A program made the translations under genes and the position numbers. From an uncultured Lachnospiraceae bacterium (GTDB lineage Bacteria; Bacillota; Clostridia; Lachnospirales; Lachnospiraceae), in contig CAJUNN010000007.1 in NCBI GenBank assembly GCA_910587955.1, positions 19,355-83,354 on the forward strand: a stretch of 64,000 bases of DNA. The letters are read 5' to 3'. Positions 38,201 through 39,520 of this stretch are shown here, in pieces; within the stretch, counting starts at the first letter, position 1, and each line of letters opens with the position of its first letter. The notes beneath the pieces were generated by a model that was not told the origin of the DNA, did no database searches, and saw nothing but the letters and a program-made list of their open reading frames with translations.

Positions 38201-39080
38201 CCCCGTTGTTTCCTGTCCCCGGAGCAGTCCCGTCCGTATCCCCGGTCCCGGGATTTTCTGTGTTTTCCGTCCCCGGCTTCTCCGTCTCTTCTGTCTCCGG
38301 CTCTGTCTCTTGTCCGGGCTTCGTATTCCCCGCCGCCGGCTGATTTCCCGTATTTGCAGAAGGTGCCTGCTCCACAAGAGGATTTACGTTTTCCGTGATA
38401 TCCGCCTGTTCCTGGGAGGGTGCCCCGCCCGTCTCGTCCGGTCCCGGCGTTTCTCCCTCCGTTTCTCCGCTTCCGTCCGGCGTCTCTTCCGTTTCTCCGC
38501 TCCCATCCGGCGTCTCTTCCGTCTCCCCGCTTCCGTCCGCATCTTCCGTATGCTCTCCGCCGTCAGGGTCCTCCTCCGGCACTTCTGCATCCTCCTCTTC
38601 CATCTCAAGAAGCCGGAGCATGTCTTCCGGGCTCAGTCTCGGGGTATATTCACTTACATTATCCGCCGTAATAAAGCGCACTTCCACACCGCCCAAGATG
38701 TCTCCCTTGGCCAGAGCCTCGGCTTCCGTATAGGCAAAGCCTGTCTTTCCCGTGCCAAACTCCCGGTAAATGTAGGGGGCGTCCACATGCAGCATAACAT
38801 AGTCAAATTTGGACGACCTGGGACCGTCCACAGACAATTCCGCTGTGGCCGTCTGCCGCCTGGAGAGCACTACCGTCTTGGGCCTGCCAAGACCGATACT
38901 GCTTCCCCCCTCTAGTTTGTTCATATGGGCAATCAGATCATAATAATCTTCGTAGGGATTTTCTGCTGCTACGGCCTTAATCAAACCCAGCAGCGGCTCG
39001 GATTCCTGGAAAATCAAAACCGCCAGCAGCAGGACTGCCAGGATTCTCCTTATTGTTTTCCCTCTTTTATATTTCTTCAT
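11103..39080 (-). CDS. Giant cell-wall-anchored surface protein (9325 residues)
   Basis: One uninterrupted 28-kb frame encodes a protein of about 1 MDa. In order it contains: a signal peptide (residues 1-39, cleavage after AVAA); an acidic Glu/Thr/Pro/Gly-rich stretch (about 155-345); at least eight diverged modules with an LGNDS...LP...GF signature (about 1020-2960); a long region of other predicted beta-rich domains that I do not recognise; five SdrD_B-like domains (about 7785-9070), one holding a coiled-coil hairpin; and an IPQTG sorting signal at 9276-9280 with a transmembrane segment and charged tail. The frame opens at a GTG (39086), but GAGG is seven bases before the ATG at 39080, which I take as the start. 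No frameshift or repeat collapse is visible. It is presumably an adhesin or stalk-like surface polymer covalently attached by the downstream sortase; its ligand is unknown. Confidence 0.93.
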   Translation of the reverse strand: MKKYKRGKTIRRILAVLLLAVLIFQESEPLLGLIKAVAAENPYEDYYDLIAHMNKLEGGSSIGLGRPKTVVLSRRQTATAELSVDGPRSSKFDYVMLHVDAPYIYREFGTGKTGFAYTEAEALAKGDILGGVEVRFITADNVSEYTPRLSPEDMLRLLEMEEEDAEVPEEDPDGGEHTEDADGSGETEETPDGSGETEETPDGSGETEGETPGPDETGGAPSQEQADITENVNPLVEQAPSANTGNQPAAGNTKPGQETEPETEETEKPGTENTENPGTGDTDGTAPGTGNNGETETPGTGSTDETGKPGTDETEKPDTEGSEETEKPEDEEKPDEALEDEDLEGFLPEDLVPQLYGASGGNNLYDPRVYPAYPDSAQMKEGNPGSSAGEVWWRGHTAVGINGEIRNDSRPVVKAEYRFWVKKGEAIPEGTMATLYTWCQYEQYTPTQQGTEITYYMNGNVFKPANWQNYVPDDKNGYPFVQRDPWRGEGQGFLVYTNIDWRFNLETRKGMEDDKVLVWQKNNYASFKMTITNTSGMVDDGNGNLVLPSDPDEWVPDTTTFDEISIMAGAGDYTGGGVFRRYLFENGQPKLNPDYVGNSTDANILYTGKWMDNLLECVDYDVSRYDEAGGILILDVSELAPEDQDLENAEELLQKGAKRIGYHYTADTNFSFAVKGDVLYPPHMVVKYPGQDYPNEKVLRIFVPYTTNVSLAEPDTVFAADGTIYFGQKVEGGEEHEGQFPWMQDTEDAVYFEFPDLKASGDKKVKEEQQEAAVGQEIIYTIQNVGYDASGSGSALRPPMYRPSIIDVLPEQFDFTSLRFVVSKDRDHSGIVEEWLGGTDKLLGLGVAQEYQGQTQRYPMVEYRTKDDKWAPVPDPQIQREEEGDLVIYTMDYSRFFERERGYQEKHTIRINYKTTFSPEDECPGTVEIVGKSRKAGVMTNRAVVNFIQLNYYMYQLTDALEEGRIEDQLGHYPVDEVADEQFYIHNESEASPEFEKSDIKGKLWLHTIIKDEDNWDDEKLNTPLAYEVGRYFFHARNDADGQGYNTDFRITLPVTVTNKETQEPNKQGFLTTGIYVNRALLEAGEPQWQRDEDGAILYDDAGNPQEGPILTLTGTNGAVHTFTKSELLNMPGNPADKEPLHKNCVYLSFAEGSILKTELGQLEKIELTYSAFYGKRELEEEDPDAQQHQYMEIMGTCYTPSECKADLDYEVAGWRDRFTNKYVDNSLNEYQGKDDGTLIFEMANPTIDAVVNNLRGQRQELLPIPHKELFSYDISLGNDSTSVMKEGVATLILPVNGMDQGDPDVEGTGFIAQEFRMDLSHMLDKVNANNNWGVLTEIEFFEASAADPDQENKGALIRTLTEAELAAYIDPATLQLTLPGSLWDGHLLGAIRVHIKDVDAQMLPAHDETDINGTVIGTVPEKLFHLRVFGHGTTYEQDLIFQGNFEASTPPLVGAAEGLKKKEELDYEVNALYVDTNPSITLEKVQRFAGSSAPNWTENTRSPIYPVWPTGSRKKKQVWRDVFYAGDPLEVTASFSNFYGTERISAMIRAVLEFRIPARINMDVDNRPEGFLVESFRIPAAAAAHALTGGVDEITITGFDPAGAPLTVTLARDELYGTSSPVSMSGSDMLLEGDFWKNQGFGAVTEIKVIYAKLEGTAGASQPLQARLKGSTTFGGDHPVNVRLYTEEERKFSRTNYHDNTAWGSSLYDPEHAYTVHNGGNRGAGNHAHVDNGEGTSWVNGMPSSRTPGIPFGEDYDRRVISSEDSISPWMESLSTYVADQTVDGERRPMGVDQGPAQEIYVPHNKFEKQYHFYAGVNDAAKGVRDSILHIELPISRVTINGKEERKGFLFRELRIPKTELDKIKGVFRLEFVGTSYPGNLAYNGNAASGSLLLTKPEIASFIDGATGDLVVTRDDIENLRIQKGLPDMGDIRYIRVRFEDVPKNSAHVNNAVHVMVKGITTTYSDNNQWKALSRFYRPQYWNFGTNNSYFPEYYTNQDETVIHVVRPNPYVYVQARFEDEALGGTPNGASGQASAPNLAGSQTNTILNVPVGNLWDLEDYDRTLHSYRVYFGNKSYQAHSYSDLIKPVFDIDLPLRKEKKGFQVTAVTLDPDLLEYGTGCTMTLYSSDYDTTKAQDDLYNAGRFRVFTAADLKSLISGSGKIDLAADGQMKDWYLKSIRITYDNYEGDDSNNKQNFIGLEGILTTYADDDATSPNNINYGNLITASAVGKVPAEYDKFSMTTSHTVQAGGSFRPYKPQPGITVQPGSNGGYGGDKTTRPASIGAEAFYQIALTNAGMSRQYNTFLNTTLPVCDLPVMEDGSQSVGGFQLSRIVLGSDLIKKITRDGHVDLEALCLVEHQPLQLDADGKLDTSLPLPEKKRLTIRRVKDGDGNPVYASPSDAFPRYEAVYTQGNTEIKKVSINLNDYYVPGAGDAGGVLTIPYGVWNQDDFPMAYPEHVNLELGKYGSRYEGGADQAAVNLANAMRLYGTPQTYYYDENYVMSRYLKAESSLKEIYEQDDVTAKLYERTASSWAQLQLSPSNPTLSMTADQEKGGVKVGSAANLPLSYEDKDGLYYSMKLGNDSESGMSRPVLSVRLPMYDDAPTTAEQEEKRRGFQVTEIYLDKLLVGDGVTPTGYMDKNGNVYDQKPDGIDVTPIPDQGMADVAEIRILDAFLTDKNGDPLTYVIRDAELQAFLEARKTAADHSVRVPYTAWYDPSEPAGSKKCVKYPGTVEIVFSRFDPEKRGNDTGEVRLYGNATRYGDENTNQGRNNAANIQNPDSYYTEAGTSGTTPVTTQVPVAGNSLLADASFLDYVAGMDQKITPSDYKEAWAHAAFQVREPRPVHSAEIVYYNRKIESAATDRAATDGNTRWTVIPYAREYVSAWALFNDSISRMENFYFTMTPEIAADAQGDYRGFHTMDVIIRKELLEQAVIDKIVLTDKGDPARQIVIERTGPRQKPGDTPFAPASGNPYEAHNPGTKTRELPADIYAGSIYTITLPDGATKTLAKAVGGEYYGLADGVYTINEGDLVIPRDLIVDEGGMPNIGKIEVWGSDFLAGRTAPNTAVGRPLESQTQSHTQSILFVGINDEEPVGTSNNSHIHNGDTTYTLNQGVFCAYLYGHTDQQVADTNDKLTGGQDDKKGNNFKDVATEKHQRSEWDCSYVKTPKLYFDTTISAVFKEDTQRWDEQINNSNTGNGGANDRRFTDETLGEAVTRDNTATTGGNPPIYKPYSNHWHNDQYLDNQVLDVGNKALTGFTVDFRQYHSAAMYPSGENLYSNETILQDYNAAATVRMTIDLPADNFDAYYIKLRPALKPFVTNIQVNLADGGSYDIPVGDWQGNARGTTVNGGRSYTIGADNIYGEDANGDGVADWWRINLLDLDNPASRYATEAIAGYDPFDVLDKANEGHPYYRSPAAAVYKGNIRSVVITMNVNQDPAKPNAGNNLFQIIAADEGSWYWDTYESNGFETWPCQRANEDDTIHPTMTSRLQETRHSIEIAGRALTKTSGDSQDAQASVTTRLELGTLFHNDVEASVGNNPVDKKNQVTRLRYQDGANANQRRSSWSYLDYYHWYEWIYSHHYGCYCYTQRHWASWHSGHLYDTARIRIRRPSISLAKGLGSTADNMAFSAPNGNITWDLTREMSGGLPDYGGLRSYGLGLNQNRSYVTEKHPKHEEWYLHYDESHLYNEWYGLFTHVDSVTMEDTLPEISRTDGWYKGFFSRYVEADSSIADNVAYVKVTLSAHKTDPDTGDVKAEKAPSGDRVIYIQRDQLYGAKANQTYLGKVLFRYEDTDEHIDGKASGDEIDGDRLEAVMKDLAGENIITLGKNEYPSKVEFQVWNLPGHGDQTDEYDGVAPKENQSGNTKPDFYLFGNVCDIIDDVYHENHSEWGRDYCGQSSHNADYDWFKRSETIMNNAQIKPRVNHVTNGDWNYIFSAAEADTTLDPAKDKNNGYQLEMSSNQKFGPFSGYEESVGGYYSHYQSYLYAKRVQPDLKVQVQTLEDPSSGRDPASGTREKPTPLNDIYDYEADNITPQKTTWRMWATNQTQRRIDESNGGNNPTYPLDTGGTYYKDVQYRNLSPNGFRMEKIWIPVEFINESRNTGQGNVGYMDGVDEGTEATDTPDKRIDGVNKFVVSKFLLHTATKADQRNTRVDTANLSVPQIPADCEVFDLKAYVLDDMIRSSGLPADGRNKYVTLADADRQEITNPDQARYYCIDLEKMYLDGVSYTDGEGTHTLKPVKKDGEGTDYYLQLNTMAFEYDLEVRIPWMNNYVKNRERYFEPNTTKDATLTGEKGASAGRYQYDIDPADLLFEGVFADRHYTEEAYAKPGTPGWDSWNIDSKPTVDTDPLELNKRVCDWLFVHSNAAGVNAIQDMNPNSGNMQRCSEYVNYKMFRFRNRAAKINVAVNRLPYRNAAGSNDPDPNGDPGNTNRPEALNYGNGNDYSSSDSNQNRNNARPVDIAKLLPGDRIDYYVTAVNTKDLTHDGNGQEMGVTTWYHPAVRFDAPKGTRIARWYYMPAGFDLGELPKIDPETGDYILDADGNQIEGPVAIEKDPGNGYGFDFGDITAYDPNHKSPTSGKYMAVPHDTELADIYSGMEFEPPTIFGKLARSVGLFSMFQRGAAQETEDYRNDEVVRSIVWEMEGSVPINRGFVILVELEVELPEDKDGKPITSLSNLKNYDIGPSTVQYGSWDRAHGYDPFYFTSVRAENAAPESNYNGDALSGPGTAPFGSPFAKQETIQSASVVYQRLYNTNDKNFLTDQGGHEGTTARVTSSQMDYYFGSEAPEIAMEMIHNVDGEEARITVGNPVGTAGGKGVIANSQDRFISAMTLTIDFIAAGNVPPAGVDQLSMQGFYLNRMPSREEMLYNQKSSDGTYAADPDAVEDVPATLYVQLRGDLKADGTLKDGWADVPYDPDHPFAVRDKKDGYRLVYYPGNSEKQQYPDGYYLEDGQKVAVEPRQVVRLRVEYGYLSDRDASSNGTLYLPNFVLYGIGALAYTQGSAGADAYFYNYNVGLRQEWVLDMSAGDNYTNLEPGEATEQYQGMTADELQAAYEAGRIPKPADPADPAVTPDPDNPNENSEIERNSVKFSAENNDLWYQIRRRLPNIQLLTDQYASKDEAVNAGREAGGLVGYRPEQKLWNRVRIENKVNKSMTDPGGKRTSAQKKDGLANCTAADVLGTGEVYQPSLIDKVPVQYVDVPSSMLPAGGMGAVTDAPTEIDFPDDVTIIWKRLDENGNLVERELRADDPAEGYDLPKVTVYKVTAKDIGGMQSFDKAEMDGIHTKLQSHTGSGSNIVNYYTNGRKSPMDSAGTAEDAEYYIYTYTFKSADGTCALKPGDELEIVYPVTAHKSGLPMATYTGSGRNIYLSRPGEYLFTSRGKGEYIGQNNLYPVTADMSARMMDMDLLLHDAAFTGSRTGVRRSYIWTQDEHGANRLDPVISPVTGQPKLYRDDTKQKRSEFLSGSTVTMPGVANGYGVNGGNDNLGDYGANGNFWDLDIYNQARRQTIQVKADSTVVNNRPDEVAELQPKGFTDTGTMRDWYRYLMRARTFTAGAAGGASSPFDLGFEPFRLSADSGAVDGTPGTEDGENQKENLLWTESSLHLQKAWLFATSQFVTEDEALTAIDGTQDPTDERIDSDEVWSPSVSLLQYGEEYTARLLAINYGDWALDGVRFIYVLPYGVMPKLLENPEGDREVELKAWYMQQGSETSVGSAVDPELLEARVVQTPFDAPADYDHRAAQAAADPILYETYYQGWKEVYSDDQQMQPWVVEITVKSPLHGWRGSAGKTSPYQIRVDLQAVVYNQPESERYVDTVYAAPYDDKTNYEENDLGDTLMQPDEGYYQIYDRTNLAGDLVHYNGSNGYGVENTKHPFHLESGMLSGGIRHRPDKNGSSWWDRYYGNPRFFAPGTPYHKGRNQFCSLFTAGDSCPGEADTELRILHNIPNDDPLDYLDKEGNPMARTFARSGSQAKVSKPVLRHWTEVADPRSKTGQEVAKESKYDEFYQQMEEPFELSLFAENQIVIGNLPSAPLGPQEQLKNKTIHYQWLNDRSKLVSYSVYQMGGGRAGGASYPLPAMSALLPEGIVPLTEDGEAYPKKGVDVVSNTDWTDAGNGKTDQPNTALDYELLVRNVSSLDASKNPNGDVADSRIHKDKYGVQIEYLPDLNRYMVRIVPTHYSINPENYEDMMKVLESPKLDANQYLNAQVRVMAVASPEHDLKNGTKDTRLLERWQQIRTFAASRVPGFKFFTDDASGTAGQLKDQNPFSVGAENRIHYMYGRGCPHTNCSYWTPIGNYHTGYHNTITDPRLDITGPNGRIKGERDQFLGEMKYGEEIDSGSSNAANLVNTTVNVEDYKERNEKQADFGGLDVNGDGVTGYVRDTYVSPNRFVSNTLKVYTRNPHLMLDMRFALTAKEAGIGENDGSPDYQGRIAEPGADSEASATLRTGDYDENPGALKEEDIAKLGYGQRVWYTITVMNKASESPMQDWEDTTIERRDPAGTGTAPGTAAGTAPDPADPAPPTLPMDKGHAVLANSIANMGFFIPTYAQGTAGYRQEEEAWNKAKRDWEANLAVRTQKLSESGDVTHGAFVFSQYLPEVLAYDRELMIQTYHADGTPDELLTKTEAEKRGWTILDNTPSKKPGQENPDNEKFISVTVIPPAQDTTKAEDAGEGRLSKAESEPYFNQGEVKNYQSIVNGVRPAGYLASGDKFALKVLTRVSDVPNLNDPDGTSYDENGISRKQYFSHAFVNLESLNGNYDQNLHNKENRKAQTSYDWLGDQKKDSVRYYNGTKKLDTGLDPDERTVVQDGLPLSKMETYDENGDPLNTEPTDPYINKKENWDNWNKNRDKETTKEKDRYAHDTAYGFRIAAPRGYAKVLTDDPQQVVAGGTTPPTYRSTDMIHMYLGEGSLFQGSAGSMYLVDHLPLYGSTKNQTLEDYDAANLDQYNTDNSIVMVSNRVETIRTGYWSLPGDSELYYEDGYDKELAEHLKVHVYYTDREECKDVRQKVEDISKGTCWPGTKTPIWHELTPAGGVALDANMEIEVPRPGTRYIRMNQIAWVIISDNPVKYPVPCGFRLDVDAKLDTADKKEDLHECKNPSKRGEMDGYYPRNLLGVDETAQNPESVAEKGGLIEMSSYTSNTDSIYAAHISKLYVNYSDGDFAYIEGGDGTPENEKIFLRANLILAPKKPVADLTIDGEYFRRFTKREDPSLTGDTFKWTDNVALSASSALLKYHLTLNNYTADHQKEYKISQGGRITEDRFTDPVITVKIPALLKIEPTLFQYISYEDSQKPICPLNSDYFSNRGYSTSAYLYWTYRVVHQEEYDPDTGYTTAYSERSVNNTIRLNEVADVTLSGEEGSQILQFRFHGELPPGDTIVIDYMVRARTTDENESIAGGEENRKTTVYATDDVGAPQWMYWKSYTDEQRSEQHKDTDNMDYDNDKSVTDYNLLVTSSAVAFATTNSFPFSKYAQSLLESDTNSSSGPIPVLQGETYKYHLTMSHSAELVTTGNLLADSKSCVVIYDITPYTQDQNIINTTGKPSPRGSKWSPWMRISKDSFELKSVNAALAKRLEDNDLGDPRPTDHQIEILEQQNKVIDPDDYTVWLGPVNVQRNADGTVASIGPAGLEELFSLEQRNITPQTTDPDVPDGIKANFYTNLLLSSWHYQGEYTQYPVSYGAELTESNVTLEELIDWRDSGAVSEDDFHEIVKNLRQLFVAMKDPEYFLMPKTTLDLNVKMKVPLNLPVCREFNTGTILSNNSEVTSYQAVNTFATGTRRDDATASGAAVVYVSNPKDRGEIGDYVWLDTNLNGKQDEILYGKPVGTFAEFNRKLPLRNMKTDEHGNITYEPAWGDGEDPGINKVKVELLTPRGGTFYAANMNGDAVDPTPDADGRYHVLADDGSWAYGATGDAIMTAFGPCVTYTETDYYGNHGYYIFPNLNRDAQYGLRFTMPDEYEHYGLTTQEIGPDRRETPMEVTQSGKSLIFTTKDPIEVRVSDDPDDECVSYDIGVGLPVRYGGMAWVDEVNVGGDTDLDTNGDGFFNNQVISDYPPLSGMPDEEPLENLTIMAYEKGRELQPDGTYGEPTLNMRGQPMMVTTMTKDEVLAQANEDLGTAYASLEDIPHGTDAEKEVYKKYKTMVGSYRFEYVWPDKEYFFVAYSPVDTTTQKPIYKPTMLLEQVPHGYRFRNHLNSRYCTGVFKAAVPKDADGNPRYMLDDNGFKLCYEPIDQMDLGFEQSDVKRITGVVWDDSSDGPFAADGSFLYADGLRDETQASYQGMGGVKVELFPYAWVEADEAKGIPAGWREIKWDAAAKNWNFLDPDLTKDPTAILADGHVHGGKQTATTSLAGTYRFTLNSTMTTGSGGSLKQYAVGYRLYIPLLPKGYAKTELHVTPAQNPPADLEDVDSDLSPNRFLYQRNGNASDLRVDVFDPTDFAAPSILLPYDKEGPDDTPDNSLIVNGYNLWAVHAVNHMDAGVVPYNKGTVKGFVWNDLESDGNYDGLWQRNDKGVPDVEVTLQYRRNDKDSVPVPEIKEDPDAQPGNPDDDGSGADQPEEPKETTEAWLDGGKYFTVFTYEAEHFDLAKEFPDLTVDTDYFISGRYLFPLTQKAEDAMLPRAMEYRWAETKNKQDAADKRAEAVQAKAELRTAQEVQAALERDKSFLEKQRKEVQAQLDELMKNYGKLSTISQEHSIQVQLLNLQLSQLRTEKTNLDKELFELEREWNTKYGSGTPDSALSPEELKDKKELEAAIAAKKAEIAKKQKEIGNTEKLRDQYQTMWNQTEELLLKYTLEINKQNQTLVSIDLSLEENAESMVNALALVAEIQRRIEAAEREAERLENLAVQKPITTATYRTENDGKYIFEELPLIDDSMTPEDPRQGPLLYRVVVEKEANSEYSYHNAEENTHDGNDSDAGEILDETVYQKENLEALANKKYNAKSLGVSDPVQPVNLKEAGVAEGYSGKYQLIGPQDNVRVLDVGLLSYEKNVRIGDLVWNDSNRNHVQDAGERGVAGVEVTLYRYDAEAEYEYYPYQIIVDGGSLDKPDESSGAETGTPQKDPEAYMKPTVQVIKVENPQTVKGLWKPVVDANGDMTVTTDAKGRYSFTVPLADMANPIEPYQYRVMISQTGEKIYAWSDFEAADDDRVDSDVIPSSDFIDTGTGRMGVNASGELEVTGIYDSLGKEIMPKDAAAPEASPMGRVVGMLTSHYHDSISNIFDIYNPPEDTSSMPGVDLTKRVYFRFGQSDLTKDAGIDLHTPVRPPGTEIPDTPTPGGGGDGGGSGLIPPIPQTGGTMAVFILLLAALLAMVGYLLTGKKKQEEDEEEEKGTPGQNAGQG
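12010..15725 (-). other. Five SdrD_B-like domains of the giant protein
   Basis: Five domain openings share the pattern [IV]-G-x-[VA]-W-x-D-x-[NS] with a following acidic loop and a G-V-x-V-x-L strand. They are IGDYVWLDTNLNGKQDE (about 15710), GGMAWVDEVN (about 15050), ITGVVWDDSSDG (about 14380), VKGFVWNDLESDGNYDG (about 13660) and IGDLVWNDSNRNHVQDAGE (about 12145). The loops resemble calcium-binding loops of SdrD B domains. Such domains usually form a rigid stalk next to the wall anchor, which fits their place just before the sorting signal. Confidence 0.8.
12583..13239 (-). other. Coiled-coil hairpin inserted in a B-like domain
   Basis: About 219 residues rich in Glu, Lys, Gln, Ala and Leu with heptad spacing form two helices of roughly 105 residues each. 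They are separated by a turn containing GSGTPDSALSPEE (about 12895-12930). The strands before it (YLFPLTQKAEDAMLPRAMEY) and after it (TTATYRTENDGKYIFEELP) read as the two halves of one SdrD_B-like fold, so the hairpin appears to be an insertion in a loop of that domain. Confidence 0.7.
28278..28391 (-). other. Aromatic/His/Cys-dense segment of the giant protein
   Basis: Residues 3564-3601 hold five Trp, nine Tyr, six His and two Cys in 38 positions, including YYHWYEW, SHHYGCYCY and RHWASWH. Cys is otherwise rare in this protein. The composition stands out from the surrounding Asp/Asn/Gly-rich beta domains. It could be a metal-binding or carbohydrate-binding patch, but no family was recognised. 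Confidence 0.6.
30200..36020 (-). repeat. Array of at least eight diverged LP...GF modules in the giant protein
   Basis: At intervals of roughly 220-300 residues the same pattern recurs: a strand often written LGNDS or similar, then h-x-h-x-LP, a charged loop, GF, and an amphipathic strand ending in LL. Examples are FRITLPV...KQGFLTTGIYVNRALL (about 35940), TLILPV...TGFIAQEFRMDL (35215), LEFRIPA...PEGFLVESFRIP (34440), HIELPI...RKGFLFRELRIP (33600), DIDLPL...KKGFQVTAVTLDPDLL (32815), NTTLPV...GGFQLSRIVLGSDL (32165), SVRLPM...RRGFQVTEIYLDKLL (31305) and FTMTPE...YRGFHTMDVIIRKELL (30390). Each copy ends near an h-x-G-x-x-T-x-Y-x-D sequence. The DNA of the copies is too diverged for nucleotide repeats. 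Confidence 0.7.
38461..38547 (-). repeat. Three 30-bp in-frame tandem repeats in the acidic low-complexity region
   Basis: A 30-bp unit encoding DGSGETEETP occurs three times without spacers (38461-38490, 38491-38520 and a shorter third to about 38547). It lies in a Glu/Thr/Pro/Gly/Asp-rich stretch spanning about 38040-38620. The region likely forms an extended linker after the signal peptide. Such short in-frame repeats can change copy number between strains. Confidence 0.8.
38964..39080 (-). other. Signal peptide of the giant protein
   Basis: Residues 1-39 have a strongly basic start (KKYKRGKTIRR), a hydrophobic core (ILAVLLLAVLIF) and a likely signal peptidase I site after AVAA. No lipobox is present, so Sec export with cleavage is expected before wall anchoring. 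Confidence 0.85.
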
Positions 39081-39215
39081 ACCCACACCTCATTCTGCGG
39101 TTTCTTCTACCGTCTTACTTCTATCTATATTTGGGGATCGCAAAATACCCTCCCCCTTTCAGCGCAAGGAGGATGGTCCCATTTTTCCTTTTTTCTGTCT
39201 CGTCATGATGTTAGG

Positions 39216-39324
39216 ATAAGTATGCCTGCTATAAAAAGCATAGATGCCCGAAGGGGCAGAATGTATGCCGGATTCTTTCTATATGTCCGCCGTTATCCCA
39301 GAGATAACGCTCCAGCCTACTTAT
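39216..39324 (-). ncRNA. Candidate structured RNA leader of the giant gene (unrecognised)
   Basis: Starting about 15 nt after the predicted transcription start, seven bases ATAAGTA (39324-39318 on the minus strand) can pair with TACTTAT (39222-39216), closing a domain of about 109 nt. Inside are a seven-base-pair hairpin CGTTATC/GATAACG (about 39292-39310) and a CGGA/TCCG helix. A further arm GCATA/TATGC encloses a TGCCC/GGGCA hairpin (about 39236-39267). About 50 nt further on, a weak stem (39168-39174 with 39147-39153) precedes ATTTTG and could act as an attenuator. The layout resembles an aptamer plus expression platform. The conserved residues of c-di-GMP-I, c-di-GMP-II, c-di-AMP, T-box and other common riboswitches are not seen, so its identity is open. 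Confidence 0.4.
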
Positions 39325-39346
39325 GTTTACTATTTAGTTTAGGTTA

Positions 39347-39375
39347 ATATTACCATCCTTTTTTAAGCATTTCAA
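39347..39375 (-). promoter_or_regulatory. Promoter of the giant adhesin operon
   Basis: On the minus strand TTGAAA (39370-39375) and TAATAT (39347-39352) are spaced by 17 bases in an AT-rich tract. Transcription would start near 39340, leaving an untranslated leader of about 260 nt before the ATG. The 434-base gap between the giant gene and the muramidase gene (39087-39520) holds this promoter, the candidate leader RNA and the muramidase terminator, with no gene. Confidence 0.65.
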
Positions 39376-39470
39376 CAATAATGTTACAAAAATTTAAGGA
39401 AATTTCGTAAATTCTTATGATTATATGGGGATTTATTACAATTTTTATGTAGAAACTTCTGCTGCGCACA

Positions 39471-39496
39471 AAAAAGAGGCCGGCAATCTGCCGGCC
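39471..39496 (-). terminator. Intrinsic terminator of the GH25 lipoprotein gene
   Basis: A perfect eight-base-pair stem GGCCGGCA/TGCCGGCC (39478-39485 with 39489-39496) is followed on the minus strand by TCTTTTT. It lies 25 nt after the stop codon of the muramidase gene and upstream of the adhesin promoter, separating the two units. Confidence 0.9.
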
Positions 39497-39520
39497 CCTC
39501 ATCAATCACAAGCTTTTCAT

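Noticed and set aside
38461..38547. CRISPR-like array
   Set aside because: The 30-bp units are contiguous, in frame and encode DGSGETEETP; there are no spacers or cas genes.
32001..38915. Long plus-strand open frames (over 1000 codons each) opposite the giant gene
   Set aside because: They mirror the codon bias of the minus-strand gene, lack ribosome-binding sites, and show no protein-like motifs; they are antisense shadows.
39081..39086. GTG start of the giant gene two codons upstream
   Set aside because: The Shine-Dalgarno GAGG would be only one base from that GTG; spacing fits the ATG at 39080.
39216..39324. Known c-di-GMP-I or c-di-GMP-II riboswitch
   Set aside because: The conserved core sequences of these aptamers were looked for on both strands and not found; only the general layout is similar.
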